64,000 nucleotides of DNA from Arabidopsis thaliana (taxonomy: Eukaryota; Streptophyta; Magnoliopsida; Brassicales; Brassicaceae): positions 2,108,101 through 2,172,100 of the forward strand of contig NC_003074.8 in NCBI RefSeq assembly GCF_000001735.4. Reading direction: 5' to 3'. Made by a program: the position numbers and the translations under genes. The stretch's first letter is position 1; each line of letters begins with the position of its first letter. Below the pieces are notes generated by a model. The model was not told where the DNA came from. It saw only the letters and a list, made by a program, of their open reading frames with translations, and ran no database searches. Below are positions 46,093 through 59,771 of the stretch, piece by piece.

Positions 46093-47962
46093 ATGGGTTC
46101 TGATGGTGACAAGAAGAAGAAATTCATCGTCGCCGGTAGTGTCTCCGGTTTTCTAGTCATCATGGTTGTCTCTGTAGCCGTTGTAACGTCTAAACACTCT
46201 CCCAAAGACGATGAAAATCATATCAGAAAAACCACCAAAGCGGTTCAAGCAGTTTGTGCACCCACTGACTTCAAAGACACTTGTGTTAACAGCTTAATGG
46301 GTGCTTCTCCCGATTCCGATGACCCTGTCGACCTCATCAAACTCGGCTTCAAGGTCACTATCAAATCCATCAACGAAAGCCTGGAAAAGGCCTCTGGAGA
46401 TATCAAAGCCAAGGCTGACAAGAACCCAGAAGCAAAGGGTGCTTTCGAGCTGTGTGAGAAGCTGATGATTGATGCTATCGATGACTTGAAGAAGTGTATG
46501 GATCATGGATTCTCGGTTGATCAGATCGAGGTCTTTGTTGAGGATCTACGGGTTTGGCTAAGTGGCTCCATCGCATTCCAGCAAACATGTATGGATTCCT
46601 TTGGGGAAATTAAGTCTAATCTTATGCAAGACATGCTCAAGATCTTCAAAACATCAAGAGAGCTTAGTAGCAATAGCCTTGCCATGGTTACTAGAATCTC
46701 CACTCTTATCCCAAACTCCAACCTTACAGGTATCTTTTCAATTTACTAAAGAGATCTCCAAACTAATCCATAACCAACCAGTCAGAATCATTGGACAGTA
46801 ATGTGATGCTTCAAACCAGGACTAACCGGAGCTTTAGCAAAGTACGCGAGAAAGCTTCTGTCTACAGAAGATAGTATCCCAACTTGGGTTGGACCAGAGG
46901 CACGACGGCTCATGGCAGCTCAAGGAGGAGGACCTGGACCTGTGAAGGCTAATGCCGTGGTGGCTCAAGACGGAACTGGACAGTTCAAGACTATCACCGA
47001 TGCTCTAAATGCTGTGCCTAAAGGCAACAAAGTGCCATTCATCATTCACATCAAAGAAGGTATCTACAAGGAGAAAGTTACGGTCACCAAGAAAATGCCT
47101 CACGTAACTTTCATCGGCGATGGGCCAAACAAGACTCTAATCACCGGTAGTCTCAATTTCGGTATCGGCAAGGTCAAGACCTTCCTAACAGCCACAATCA
47201 GTGAGTTTCAATCTCCAAACTCTAAAAGTCCACAAAGAGAGATTCTAAACATTACCAAATTATTGTTTCGCAGCAATCGAAGGCGACCACTTCACAGCGA
47301 AGAACATCGGAATCGAGAACACAGCTGGACCAGAAGGAGGACAAGCGGTGGCGTTAAGAGTCTCGGCTGATTACGCCGTATTCCACAGCTGTCAAATCGA
47401 CGGGCACCAAGACACGTTATACGTTCACTCTCACCGGCAATTCTACCGTGACTGCACAGTCTCGGGCACCGTCGATTTCATCTTCGGAGACGCGAAATGC
47501 ATCCTCCAGAACTGTAAAATCGTCGTCCGAAAACCTAACAAAGGTCAAACGTGTATGGTTACAGCTCAGGGACGAAGTAACGTCCGTGAATCGACAGGAT
47601 TGGTGCTCCATGGCTGCCATATAACGGGAGATCCAGCGTATATTCCGATGAAATCTGTGAATAAAGCTTACTTAGGAAGACCGTGGAAGGAGTTCTCGAG
47701 GACAATCATTATGAAAACGACGATCGATGACGTCATCGATCCGGCGGGATGGCTTCCCTGGAGTGGAGATTTTGCGCTCAAGACGCTATACTACGCCGAG
47801 CATATGAATACTGGGCCTGGATCGAATCAGGCCCAAAGAGTTAAATGGCCCGGAATTAAGAAACTAACGCCCCAAGATGCTCTTTTATACACTGGCGACA
47901 GATTCTTACGTGGCGATACGTGGATCCCACAAACACAAGTTCCGTATACAGCTAAAGTGTAG
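46093..47962 (+). CDS. PME23: Type I pectin methylesterase with PMEI pro-region, 568 aa
   Basis: Demethylesterifies homogalacturonan in the cell wall. Exons 46093-46729, 46820-47200 and 47274-47962 sum to 1707 bases, 568 residues. An N-terminal signal-anchor ([20 protein letters not shown]) precedes the inhibitor-like pro-domain (residues about 45-205; [27 protein letters not shown]). Two basic processing motifs separate pro-region and enzyme (RKLLS, RRLM). The catalytic domain shows the family blocks [30 protein letters not shown] with the acid Asp, DFIFGDAKC with the nucleophile Asp, and [12 protein letters not shown]. The ATG is the first of the frame. Intron 1 falls between pro-region and enzyme. 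Recalled as PME23 (At3g06830). Confidence 0.96.
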
Positions 47963-48829
47963 GAGATTCCAAATTTTGTAAATTGATTTAATTTGTAAAT
48001 GTTTTAAAACTAAAAACTGTTTGAAGAATGATTAATTGATTATGTCATAGTGTGGAAGCTGATCAAAACCCTGATTATATAGAATAGAAAAGGCCTATCG
48101 ATATCTCAATGTTACACGAATAAGGCACTTATTACGATTACTTATAATATCTGAATGCCTTTTAATTGGATAATATAAATAAATACTGACGAGTTTTTAA
48201 TTAATTAAAACATTTAGGAGATGCATGTGTTATATAGATTCACGTGATGGTGATGCACATGTATCGTCCTTCGAGATTGAGAGCGCCTGGCTACATCCAA
48301 TATTGAATCCCTTCGTCTTTGAAGTTTGAATGGTGAAAACAATAACATATTAACATTCCTCGCTTCGGGAACTAAAACCATGACTTTATAGCGTACGATG
48401 CAGTAAGTACCATTTACGTGTCTTTTTCTGCTTATTGTTATATGGAGAGTTATTTTCGCATTGTTAAATATAGACGTATAATTAGTTATTCGTTAGGTAC
48501 TGGAATATGATATGATTGATTAATTTTTCTTTTTTGTGGTATGAAATGTAAAGACGAATGATAAAATTGTAATGACTAAAAAAGGAATTGAAAAGGAGAT
48601 GAATTATCATGTATGGGCCATTTATAAAAGTAAAAAAAAAAAAAAAACTTAGAAAAATACGGGTTGTTTGAAAATGACAGAATAGACGACTCTCGTTGCA
48701 TTGAATTTGAGTGAACCCCACACTCTCTTTCAAGTCTCAACGGCCATCTCCATTCTCTTCTATCTCTTCTTCACAAAACTCTTTCACCCATTTTTCCTCC
48801 ATTAAACAACAAACGACCTCGTAAGAAAA
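47963..48829. other. Intergenic
   Basis: PME 3' UTR, AT-rich spacer with poly-A at 48634-48649, and a pyrimidine-rich leader (48720-48800) of the next gene. No other feature seen. Confidence 0.5.
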
Positions 48830-49524
48830 ATGTCAAACATTTCCCCAATCTTCTCCATCTCCAACTCTCAACATTTCAGCGACTATGGCTTCGATCCCCA
48901 ACTCCACTACTTTCAGGTATGTTTACGTTTTTGCTAATGTTTTGTTTCGTTTCAAATCAACAAAACTCAAATCCAATGGATCTGGCTCTGCATTTGCATT
49001 CTGTTTTTGAGTAATTTTGGCTCTGTTTCTGATGTCTTAATGGAAAGGTTATGGAAGAAGCGAGGAAGCATAAGAGAGAAACGTCATCAAAATCATACAC
49101 GAACGGTCTTCAATTCAAGATCCAGAAACCCATTTCAAAAGACAACCCGACCCGGTCCACAATGCACAACGACAAGAAGAAGAAACGGTGTTGGTGGAAG
49201 AAAGCTCTCCCTTTTTTCAAATGGCGGAAATGGCCAATCTCCACCGTCGGCGTGAACGAAGATCGTAGGGTCAGGAACTTTCGCTCCGTAACCGGGTCCA
49301 TGTCAATGTCGGGTCCGATTTACGCAACGGAGAGTCTAATAAGTGGGTCGAACACACCGTATCGTACAACAACGAGTAAACCTTCGTCGGGACCTATAGC
49401 GGGAACATTGACGCCGGCGAGGAAAGGTGACGTGGCGATTCCTTATCTGAGCTTACGAGAGCTTAACATGGAGCAGCCACAGAGGATTTCTATCTCTTCT
49501 TCCCCAATTTACTTGGTCACGTAA
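48830..49524 (+). CDS. Uncharacterised basic protein, 187 aa
   Basis: Exons 48830-48916 and 49048-49524, a GT-AG intron, 564 bases and 187 residues. I recognise no known domain. It opens MSNISPIFSISNSQHFSDYG. A strongly basic, Trp-rich block in the middle (KKKKRCWWKKALPFFKWRKW, residues about 67-86) is the most distinctive part and could bind nucleic acid or membrane. The C-terminal half is Ser/Thr/Gly-rich (SGPIYATESLISGSNTPYRT). No signal peptide or membrane helix. Intron 1 is small and the frame is clean, so it is probably a real gene. Recalled as hypothetical protein At3g06840. Confidence 0.85.
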
Positions 49525-50111
49525 AAAGTTAACAACTCCTTACAAAAAGAACAATTTAACTTTTCTTTTTGGTCGGGGAAAAATATTCAATAGAAAAATG
49601 TGATGTTTCATCTATCTTTTCAAAATTTGGTGAAAGCTGCAAAGTTTCATCTATCTCACGTGAATCAATTTAGTTGCCTCTTTTTATAGATAATAGATAC
49701 ATGCATGCTTGTATTTAACAACTTCTGAATAATCATTATTTGGATTTTTCAAGTCGTGATGGTCGAAAGTGACTGGAACCGGTAAGAGTGGATATTCCTT
49801 TGTCTTGCACGACTCCTTTATTATTAATGTCTTGAAAAGAGACGTTAGTCCTTAGTACACAGATACGAATGTTGATCCTTTTAAGAAATTAACGTGTCGT
49901 CTTCATAAATACATTTTCATTATTTACAAAACGTTCCGTGTTAAGACTTATGAGGTTAGCTAGTGTTCATATGTTGCAGTTTTGTGTTGAGTTATTAGAT
50001 ATGACTTTTACTTTCTTGTTTAGTTTACAACTGCTAGCTCAGTTCTTGATCTTATTCGAACATGAAGGTTTCATACATAATGATTCACAAATAAACATGA
50101 ACCTTTCCTTC
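49525..50111. other. Convergent 3' regions
   Basis: The 3' UTRs of the small basic protein gene and of the E2 gene (minus). No other feature recognised. Confidence 0.5.
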
Positions 50112-52365
50112 TTATCTCATTTGAAGCATCAGCAGCTCCGGTTTCTCGACATACTCTTTCCACTGGCAGCAAAACCGAGCTACCGTTGCCCCATCTAGAA
50201 CTCTATGATCCGCAGCAATGTTAACCTGAGTCAAAATAATCAGACCTTGGTTATTAACAACAATTCTTGTAACTAAGAAGAAATGAATGAACAAGAATAG
50301 CTTTTACCATCATTATCGATGCAGGATAGACAGTTCCTTCTTTTGAGAATTTTGGAACTTTCTCGATTCTTCCAAGAGCGATGATTGCAACTTCCGGTAA
50401 GTTTAAAAGAGGGGATCCGAATTTACCACCAATTGCTCCAATGTTACTCAGAGTTATGGTTCCACCAGTCACATCCTCGGGGTTAAGTTTGTTGTTTGCT
50501 GCCAAATGTTGTAACCGGGACAGCTCTTTGGTTATCTCTAGCAGAGATAATGACTGAACATTCTTTATATTAGGAACGACAAGGCCATGTTCAGTGGCCA
50601 TTGCAACTCCAATATTATGTGAACCTGCAAGTAACCAAGAATATATCTATATCTAATAATCCAAGGATGTTAACCTCAAAACCAAAACAACAATGAGAAG
50701 TTCCTAGAAAAAAAATACCTTTGAGAATGATCTCGAGAGATTCCGCGTTGAAGCAACTATTCACGAAGGGATATTTGGTTAGAGCCATTGACAGAGACTT
50801 GATTAAAGTAGGAAGAAAAGTGTGTTTGATGGTGGAATCTGTATTGTTCTCTTTGAAGAACTGCTTGAGCTCCACAAGTGAGTCGCAGTTTATCTCTTCA
50901 ACAAAATGAAAATGCGGTACACTTGTAGCCATAGTCATTGTCTTGACCATTGCTCGGCTGAATCCCCTGAGAATAAGGATATAGCTTCAGGTGGTTAATT
51001 CAGATACAAGATGGGTTCATGTACAATGCAAATTGCCAACAAAGGCGTACCTTAGAGGAACTGTTTTATCTTCAAAGTTACTACTAGCTTTAGTGGAAAC
51101 CGAGTCTCCTCCTATAACAGCATGCTCAGAAGAAACTGAATCTGTTACAAATCCTTTCTGGTCACTAAACCGGAGAACATCCTCTTTCAAAACTCTACCA
51201 TCTTTACCAGTTCCAGTTATAACATTGATATCTATGCCAAGGTCTTTTGCAAGGTTACGAACCGCAGGCGTTGAGAGAGCTCCAAGAAGATTTTCTGTTC
51301 CCTGCTTTGAACCTCCCAGAGTTACAATTTCTGAACTATCAGTGGTTAGAAGCGAATCCTGCGAGTCTTCAACCGCCAACCTAACCAGAGTCTCTCCAAC
51401 CTTGCATCAATAGATTTTGCCACATATAAGTACTTATAAAAGTGAAACATTTGATACCTGATCTATCAGAACCTTTAAACATATATATATAGATAACACA
51501 AAAGCTTAACATGTCAAAATCTCTTAGTGTTCATGGTTTACAATAGAGTAACATGCTCAAACTTAGCCTCTAACACCATAAAGAAAGAAAATGTATCTAA
51601 CCTTAATAATGTCACCTGGAGAATGTGAAATCAGAGCCACTTTCCCTTTAAAACGACTTGTGATCTCTATAGTTGCTTTATCGCTCTGAACTTCACAGAG
51701 TGGCTGAAACTCTTCCACAGAATCTCCCTGCAAAAGGAAAAACACCAAAATGTCTATATCATAACGAAACGAAACAGAACAATTGAAAAAAAGAAACTTT
51801 GAGCGGAGAAACCAAAGAGACCTCTTTGACAAACCACTTGAGAAGCTCACATTCAGCAATACCTTCCCCAGTTTGAGCTAGTGGCACATCAATTAACCCT
51901 GAATTTGAATCAGTGGCCATGGCTTCGTTCGAAAACCAGCTTCTACTTCCTCCACCCCATTTCATCAACTGTGAAAAATATGACAAACTTGTTTGATCCT
52001 TTGTCCAAAAATTACCAGAAAAACCACACATTCTAAGCAAACAGAGTTTTCCAAGTTTAAGTCTCTCTGATAAATTTATTTTCTTTCTAAATTTATACAG
52101 TTTCGATGTTTCTTTTTCCGCCTAGAAGAGCTTCTCGGAAGCTAATGTCATGCCTCAAAATTAATTTGAAAAAAAAAACTGAAAAAGGAAGGAAATTTGG
52201 TGAGAAGAAACATACAGTGGGAGGGTGAACAAAGAATGGGCGCGACGCCGGAGAGGAAGACGACTGAGAAAGATACTCCGGTACCCGGAACGGCGGAGAG
52301 CAAACAGATGACGAGCTGAATGGGCGGAGAAACCGGTGGCTTCGCCAGATCCGTCGCGCGATCAT
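50112..52365 (-). CDS. DIN3: Branched-chain 2-oxoacid dehydrogenase E2 (dihydrolipoyl acyltransferase), 483 aa
   Basis: Core acyltransferase of the mitochondrial complex that oxidises the 2-oxoacids of leucine, isoleucine and valine; dark- and sugar-starvation-induced in Arabidopsis (BCE2/LTA1/DIN3, recalled). Exons (minus): 52216-52365, 51822-51968, 51602-51727, 51051-51400, 50719-50966, 50308-50624, 50112-50225; 1452 bases, 483 residues. Residues 1 to about 60 are a mitochondrial presequence rich in Arg/Ser. The lipoyl domain has lipoyl-Lys116 (EVQSDKATIEITSRFKG). The E1/E3-binding domain is STPAVRNLAKDLGIDINVIT, with GTGKDGRVLKEDV. The catalytic domain ends with ADHRVLDGATVARF, His453 and Asp457. 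Divergent from MFP2 across 1.5 kb. Confidence 0.96.
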
Positions 52366-53825
52366 TGTTATGAACGGTTGGTCTTTGGTAAAAAACAAAA
52401 AACAGTACAAGGGAGAAGAAATAGACAAACAGATTGAGTTGATGGAAGATGTTTCTAAGAAGAGAGCTTAAAAAGATAAATGTTACGTACCCGTGTGTTT
52501 GTTTCTGTTCGAGTATCCGGATTAAGACTAAGGTACTGATTAGTATTAATAACTATTTGGATTAGTACCAAAAGAAAAAGAGAAAAAAAACTATCGGATT
52601 GGCTTATCTATGCCACATCAGCAATATCACGGAGAGGATCAACGGTACACGCGTATCCTCATGTACATCACTTTTTTTTTTTCCTTCAGATGGTGGGCTA
52701 TATATATCGACTTCAAAAAAAGCCTTTTACAAGCAGATCCACTAAAGCCGAAAAGAAAAATGCCAAAAGGCCAGACTTACAAAGTGGACACACTTTTCTC
52801 ATAGACAGAATTCATTAAAGCAAGAAAGATAACCTTAACCAACATAAGATTGCACTTGATTATTCTTTGTTACACTTTGAAGTTTGAACAATTAAAAATG
52901 AACAAACAAGTTAGAGATGTGAATGTGAGGCTACTTCCAAAATACAATCTATTTCATCACTAAACGCCTAACATTATCTTTGGAAAGTGAGCTACCTACC
53001 AACCCAAAATTACATCTAACTTACGTCTTTTGTCTTTTGAGTTTTGCCAACCGTCTTTGATCTTGGAAGATATTCGTTTACGTCCTTTAAGTTTTAAGCA
53101 AATCCATCATTGTTAGTGAAGTCTTAAGTTTTAGACGTTTTATTACTGTTATGGTTAACTGTATGAAAGTTGATACTTAGTCATGTGAAAAGATATTTCA
53201 CCGGACCATAAATAGAGAGAATAAAAAACAAGTTATGGTTTGAATACTTGTCTAAAACTATTGATTGCATTTACATTTGTTTTTTAATCTGATTAAACAA
53301 AAAACGGATGTCATGGTAGAATTAACATATATTACAAGATATAATATTCAGCATGATCGATTATATGTCATAAATAAATCGCAAAAAAAAAAAACTAATA
53401 ATGTTAAAAAAAAAAAGAGATACTCTTTCTAGTAAAGTTTATTTACAACTGTAAAATCCTATATAGGGTCGCTTAGTTACAAATCCGTAGTATCAAGATA
53501 AGATCCGCCAAGTTTGGTAGTCGCAGGACTATGACCAGCCAAACATATTTATTAGTAATAAATCCGCAGAGTTTAAATGCAAATATTTTGTTCCTAATTC
53601 GTGATTAATTCAACTTATACATAAATTGGATACGAATAACAAATAAAAATTCACATATCGAAAACATTATCAAAGTACCGTTGCTTTGAGGAGTGTGCCA
53701 CTCTACCATATTATCACTGACGTCATCATCTTTTGCAATTATATAATCATCTGATTTCTCACGTCTCCTCTCTTTTTCATTAATTCCGAAAATTTTGACT
53801 CGCAAAATCTCAACGAAGCTCGAAA
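52366..53825. other. Divergent promoter region of the E2 and MFP2 genes
   Basis: No gene supported. The 64-residue plus frame at 52610-52804 has no family features. Poly-A and poly-T tracts occur at about 53382-53417. I saw no strong paired regulatory motif. Confidence 0.45.
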
Positions 53826-56800
53826 ATGGATTCACGAACCAAGGGGAAGACGGTGATGGAAGTTGGTGGCGATGGCGTTGCCGTCATAACACTCATCAAT
53901 CCTCCCGTCAATTCTCTATCCTTCGACGGTACGTACTCTCAGATTCATTTTATTTTTATGATCCGGAATTTACTGGATTTTACCTCTTCAGATTTAGGTC
54001 AATTTCGCTTCGTGATTTGGTTTTGTAAATATCGCCGATTGTAATTGAGCTTCCGATCGAATTTATGATCTGTTTATGTGAATTTTCTTTGTATGTGACT
54101 CTGTTTTTGGATATTTGTGTACAGTGCTATACAATCTCAAAAGTAATTACGAGGAGGCCTTGAGCAGGAATGATGTTAAAGCTATTGTTATTACTGGTAT
54201 TTCTGGAGATCATTCTCTTCCTCGCTAAAAACACAACATTTTTTATGAAAACTTTGGAGATGATCTGGTAATGGCTTTTGTGTTCCTTTTTATTTAACTA
54301 CAGGTGCAAAGGGGAGGTTCTCTGGTGGCTTTGATATATCTGGTTTTGGTGAAATGCAGAAGGGGAATGGTATGTTTCTGTCTCTTTTGTATCTTTGGTT
54401 ATTGAATCAGTGTGGTATGTGTTGATCTAGTTAGTAACGTATACTGGTGTTATGAATTTTCTCAGTCAAAGAGCCAAAGGCTGGTTACATTTCGATTGAC
54501 ATCATAACCGACTTGCTTGAAGGTGATCTTTCTACTTAAACCCACTTTATTTGATTTATGGAATACTTGTGTAAGTTGTGTTGCTGAGGGATTTGATTTC
54601 TTTCCTTGGATTTAGCTGCTAGGAAACCGTCTGTCGCTGCCATTGATGGACTTGCCTTGGGAGGAGGATTAGAACTTGCTATGGTATGAGTTTCTATGTT
54701 ATTTATTACCTTCACGAGAAATCCTTTTGAGGAGGAAGGATGGTGATACAGTTGTATGGTTTGTTTCCAGGCTTGTCATGCTAGGATATCAGCTCCTGCT
54801 GCACAGTTAGGCTTGCCTGAGCTGCAACTTGGTGTTATTCCTGGTTTTGGAGGTATCTATTCAACTTCGCTGACTGTGAAGTCCTTGAATTCTCTGATCA
54901 ATATATGGTTTAAAACTCGTGGAGAAGTCAAGGCATTCTCAATGCATAATACTGAGCTGAGGATGGGAAGAGGATCTTCGTTTCATTTTTTTTGTTGAAT
55001 GAGTCAAGTCACTTTCGTTTATAATGCTAATTATACTCCTTTGGATTGATGTAGGAACGCAGCGTCTCCCGCGTCTTGTTGGTCTCACCAAAGCCCTTGA
55101 AATGATTTTGGTATGTCAGTGCCTTATTCTTATGGTAGCATTAGCGTGCCTTGGTTAAAGTGTAATAGCATCTCTTTTGTTGAAACATATAGACATCTAA
55201 GCCAGTTAAAGCTGAGGAAGGTCATTCTTTGGGTCTTATTGATGCTGTGGTGCCACCTGCGGAGTTAGTAACCACTGCTCGTCGCTGGGCCCTTGACATA
55301 GTCGGGAGGAGAAAACCATGGGTATCTAGTGTTTCCAAGACTGATAAGTTACCTCCTCTTGGAGAGGCAAGGGAGATACTGACGTTTGCCAAGGCACAGA
55401 CACTCAAGCGTGCCCCCAATATGAAACACCCTTTAATGTGCCTTGACGCTATTGAAGTAGGTATTGTTTCTGGTCCAAGGGCTGGTTTAGAAAAGGTATG
55501 ATACCTATCTTTCTTCGCTTCATAGTATGTCAGTTCTTTAACCTTTTCTCCCCGACTAATGATCAATATGAATTTCCACCACATTGTTACTTACAGGAAG
55601 CTGAAGTCGCCTCACAAGTGGTAAAACTGGATACCACCAAAGGCTTGATCCACGTCTTCTTTTCTCAGCGAGGAACTGCTAAGGTCTGTGAGTCTTTATG
55701 CAGTCATATAATTTGGACTTATGTGCCACTAAACCTCTGGCTTTTTCTTTTTCTTTACAAGGATTTAACTAGTTGCATGAAAGCTTTCCCTCTAATCTAT
55801 TGTATGGACAGGTTCCTGGAGTTACTGATCGTGGGTTGGTGCCAAGGAAGATTAAGAAGGTAGCCATAATTGGAGGCGGGTTGATGGGATCTGGAATAGC
55901 TACTGCGTTGATCCTAAGTAACTATCCAGTGATTCTCAAGGAGGTAAATGAGAAATTCCTGGAGGCTGGAATTGGCAGAGTTAAAGGTGAGGGTGGAGTT
56001 CCATACATTGCATACCAATGAATTGCAATAGCTTGATCTGACTAATTTCATAATTGGATCAGCTAATCTCCAGAGCCGTGTAAGGAAGGGAAGCATGTCT
56101 CAGGAAAAGTTTGAGAAAACCATGTCTCTCCTTAAGGGTTCTCTTGATTATGAAAGCTTTAGAGATGTGGACATGGTCATTGAGGTAAGGATGAACATAA
56201 CAAGCTGAAGTGTTGTTTTTTTATTGGGTTACATGATCTAAGTGAATTGATTTCTTATGATGTCTTTTTGGTGGCTTGAACAGGCTGTTATTGAGAATAT
56301 ATCTTTGAAGCAACAAATTTTTGCTGATCTGGAGAAATACTGTCCTCAGCATTGTATCCTTGCTAGCAACACATCGACCATTGACTTGAACAAAATTGGG
56401 GAGCGGACCAAGTCTCAGGATCGAATTGTTGGAGCACATTTTTTCAGGTGATTACATATATCCTTTGGCGTTTAGATGAATTTAGTGAAAATCTTATGCC
56501 CAGAGTGGTTTTACTCACTCCACACATAATCATGTACCTTCATTTTTCTGATGCAGTCCAGCACATATCATGCCGCTACTTGAAATAGTTCGGACCAATC
56601 ATACCTCTGCCCAAGTAATTGTTGACCTGTTAGATGTTGGGAAGAAGATTAAGAAAACACCAGTTGTGGTGGGAAACTGCACAGGGTTTGCAGTGAATAG
56701 GATGTTCTTCCCTTACACACAGGCAGCTATGTTCCTTGTTGAGTGTGGAGCAGATCCATATCTAATCGACAGGGCAATCAGCAAGTTTGGAATGCCAATG

Positions 56801-57909
56801 GGTCCCTTCAGGTATATCGCATTGTAAAAATCCATGTCATTCACACGCATCATCTGTTAACTATACTTTTGTTGCTTATATGAACGAGCAGACTGTGTGA
56901 CCTGGTTGGATTTGGTGTGGCGATTGCAACCGCAACGCAGTTTATCGAGAACTTCTCAGAACGGACTTACAAATCAATGATTATTCCACTTATGCAAGAG
57001 GACAAGAGAGCTGGTATGTGTGAAAAGAGTGCTAGCTACTGCTTTTTGATTTAACATTTCTTCTAAATTATGTTGGATTTCCTGTTGATTTCAGGTGAAG
57101 CCACTCGCAAAGGTTTCTATTTGTATGATGATAAGCGCAAGGCGAAACCTGATCCTGAGCTAAAGAAATATATCGAAAAGGCAAGAAGCATATCTGGAGT
57201 AAAGCTTGACCCTAAGGTATCCCTCTGTCCAAAAATTTAGCAAAGTTTGTCATTTGCATTTGAAAGGAACTCACTATTCTTTTCGGAATCTAACTGGTTG
57301 TTGTGCATACAGTTGGCGAATTTGTCGGAGAAGGACATTATTGAAATGACATTCTTCCCAGTAGTAAACGAGGCGTGTAGGGTTTTTGCTGAAGGTATCG
57401 CTGTCAAAGCAGCAGACCTTGACATTGCTGGCATAATGGGAATGGGTTTTCCACCTTACAGGTCAGTGTTGTAATGAGATATATGCTGGAACTCCGAGAT
57501 CCTTATCAAATTCTCTTTGACTCATTTTGGTTTCAATCTAAATCTCTTGTGGAACAGAGGAGGAATCATGTTCTGGGCTGATTCCATCGGATCGAAATAC
57601 ATTTACTCGAGGCTGGATGAGTGGTCGAAGGCTTATGGTGAATTCTTCAAGCCTTGTGCTTTTTTGGCTGAGAGGGGATCTAAAGGAGTTCTTTTGGTGA
57701 GTTCGTAATTTTCAGTTTCTTTTGGATTGCAATAAAGATAATCTCTTTCAGCTTGGTTTATAATACATAATCAACATACTAGCGTGACCATCTATCTAAT
57801 CTTGCCCAGTTTACCTCTCATAGTTGACTCAATGTAACTCAGATTCCTGATTGTTCTTCCATTTGTATTACAGAGCGCTCCCGTGAAACAAGCCAGCTCA
57901 CGGTTGTAA
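53826..57909 (+). CDS. MFP2: Peroxisomal multifunctional protein MFP2, 725 aa
   Basis: Beta-oxidation enzyme with 2-enoyl-CoA hydratase and L-3-hydroxyacyl-CoA dehydrogenase activities. Exons: 53826-53928, 54125-54196, 54304-54369, 54466-54522, 54616-54683, 54771-54852, 55055-55110, 55193-55495, 55597-55683, 55812-55986, 56063-56184, 56284-56447, 56557-56811, 56892-57013, 57095-57216, 57313-57461, 57558-57696, 57874-57909; 2178 bases, 725 residues as recalled. Hydratase glutamates are Glu119 (LGGGLELAM) and Glu139 (LGLPELQLG). The NAD-binding loop is IIGGGLMGSGIA. Dehydrogenase motifs are CILASNTSTIDL and GAHFFSPAHIMPLLEIVR. The C-terminus is SRL, a PTS1, encoded by the 12-codon last exon. 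Acts after acyl-CoA oxidases and before thiolase. Confidence 0.97.
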
Positions 57910-59771
57910 GGTCAGCGTTTCAGTGGAACCATTTCTCCATTGGTGCATCTTCTGTGTTTTCTTTATGTTCACATTTTACTTAGCCGGGAAGTGGGTATCT
58001 TTTGGCCTCAGAAGCTTTTAAATAAAGTCTCATCTCAGACATATGAATCTGGGAGGAAGTAGGGATTAAGTTGTAGTAGCAATAAGATTTGTTTTATGTT
58101 GTGCTTTGTCATACAACAAAGTTGTCAGATACATTTGTTGTTATAAAGCTATATGGAGTAAGTTCTATGATTTAATGATAATGTTGTCATTTGACAAATC
58201 AGTTAAAATAAATTGTGAATCAATATGGAATTAAGTATGGCAGGTTTTGATATACTGTATGTGTGAGTAGCCTTTAGAAATCTAAGGGAAATGTAAACTT
58301 GTGAGGACAAAAAAGAAACAACTCGTGATGATTAAAACATGACAGAAATGGCAGGGGACCCTAAAAAGAAGAAGAAATGGAGAAAGAAAAGATAAGACAA
58401 AAGATGTATTCATGAATTTTAGAAAAGACTCCAATAGTCAATTTTGTTTGGACCACCAACTTTTGTTTTTCTCTACGTCTCTGCTTCTACGTACGTTACA
58501 ATTACATATTCGAATATCAACTTACTCCCCCTTGAAAACCAGTAAAAACATTGATTTCCTGGTTAATAGTACACATCTTTGGTTAATCGTTCTGGTTATA
58601 CATGTTGGTATATTTTTCATACGTTTATTCTCAAGATTTTGGTTTTCATAATTCATAAAAAGATAAGATAGGTTGTTGTTATTAGTAAATGAATTTGTTT
58701 GCATGGTTGGGCCTATAAGAAGGAAGCCGGTGAATTTCCTAATTAACAAAACTAAAGGATAAGTGATATTTAATACAGTAACATGGGACCGGGCTTAACA
58801 TGGGAAACAACTAGGGTATTTGCATAGTAAATGTATTTATTTTTGTTGTCAACAATTAAATGTTTATTGATGTTAACTATTTTATCATAAAACTTCAATG
58901 ATGAGGATAGTCGACGACCAACATGATGATCATTAAACTTTCATTTTTTCGTATAATCGTGTATTTAATAGTAATAAAAATAGTAATTAGTAATAAAATA
59001 AATCCATGGACATAAAAGACAGAGTCGGTAAAAATATTAGGATCTTCTGGACCATATCTTAGCTTATTAGACTTCAGAGATTTGCTATCCTATCAAATTT
59101 AGGATCTGTATTGACTGTATTAGATCAGAACTTTTTGTTTGCTCATCAATGATCAGATTCAAACGAAACTAGTTTAAGATGTGTTTTTTTGGGTAGTTTA
59201 AACATAGAAACCAAGGGAAATAGTTGGAAGAATAAACTAATCTATGATTTATCCGCTAGATGAAACTAGTTGATCGGATTAACCTAATCTTCAAATAATA
59301 CTTAATCCTACAGTCCTACTAATAATCAAAGTGGTAATCTTAGAACGGTCACTTTAGACGACATGTAGTTAGCGTTTTCATAAAACTAAACAATGGACAC
59401 GTGGACATCGGGTGAATTAATGACCCGCAAAAAGAGAGATTAGTAGAATTGGAGAGACAGACCCAAGTTAAAAAGATCTGAAACCAAAAAAAACAAAGCA
59501 AACAATTGAAAAAAGAGAAAGAGAGAGCTCGAGAGAGAGAGAGAGTACAGGTCAGAACTCCCACGTGCACTTGGGGAACTCAACTCCTTTCTCTTTCTCT
59601 ACAAACTCTCGACACAGACCTCTCTCTCTATACTTCCCTCACAACTCTCTCTCTCAAAAGAAGCTGAATTCTTTCTTCGTTTGATGCCGTGAATCACAAA
59701 CAGAAACAGAGGAATCAGAGAGTACTTCACCATCTTGATTCTTTCTTCTTCTTGTTTCCTTCTTTATTACA
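57910..59771. other. 1.9-kb intergenic region and promoter of the next gene
   Basis: No gene seen. G-boxes lie at 59398-59403 (in GGACACGTGGAC) and 59562-59567 (CCACGTGC). An (GA)n run at about 59531-59545 and CT-rich leader sequence (59590-59660) precede the next ATG. Confidence 0.5.
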
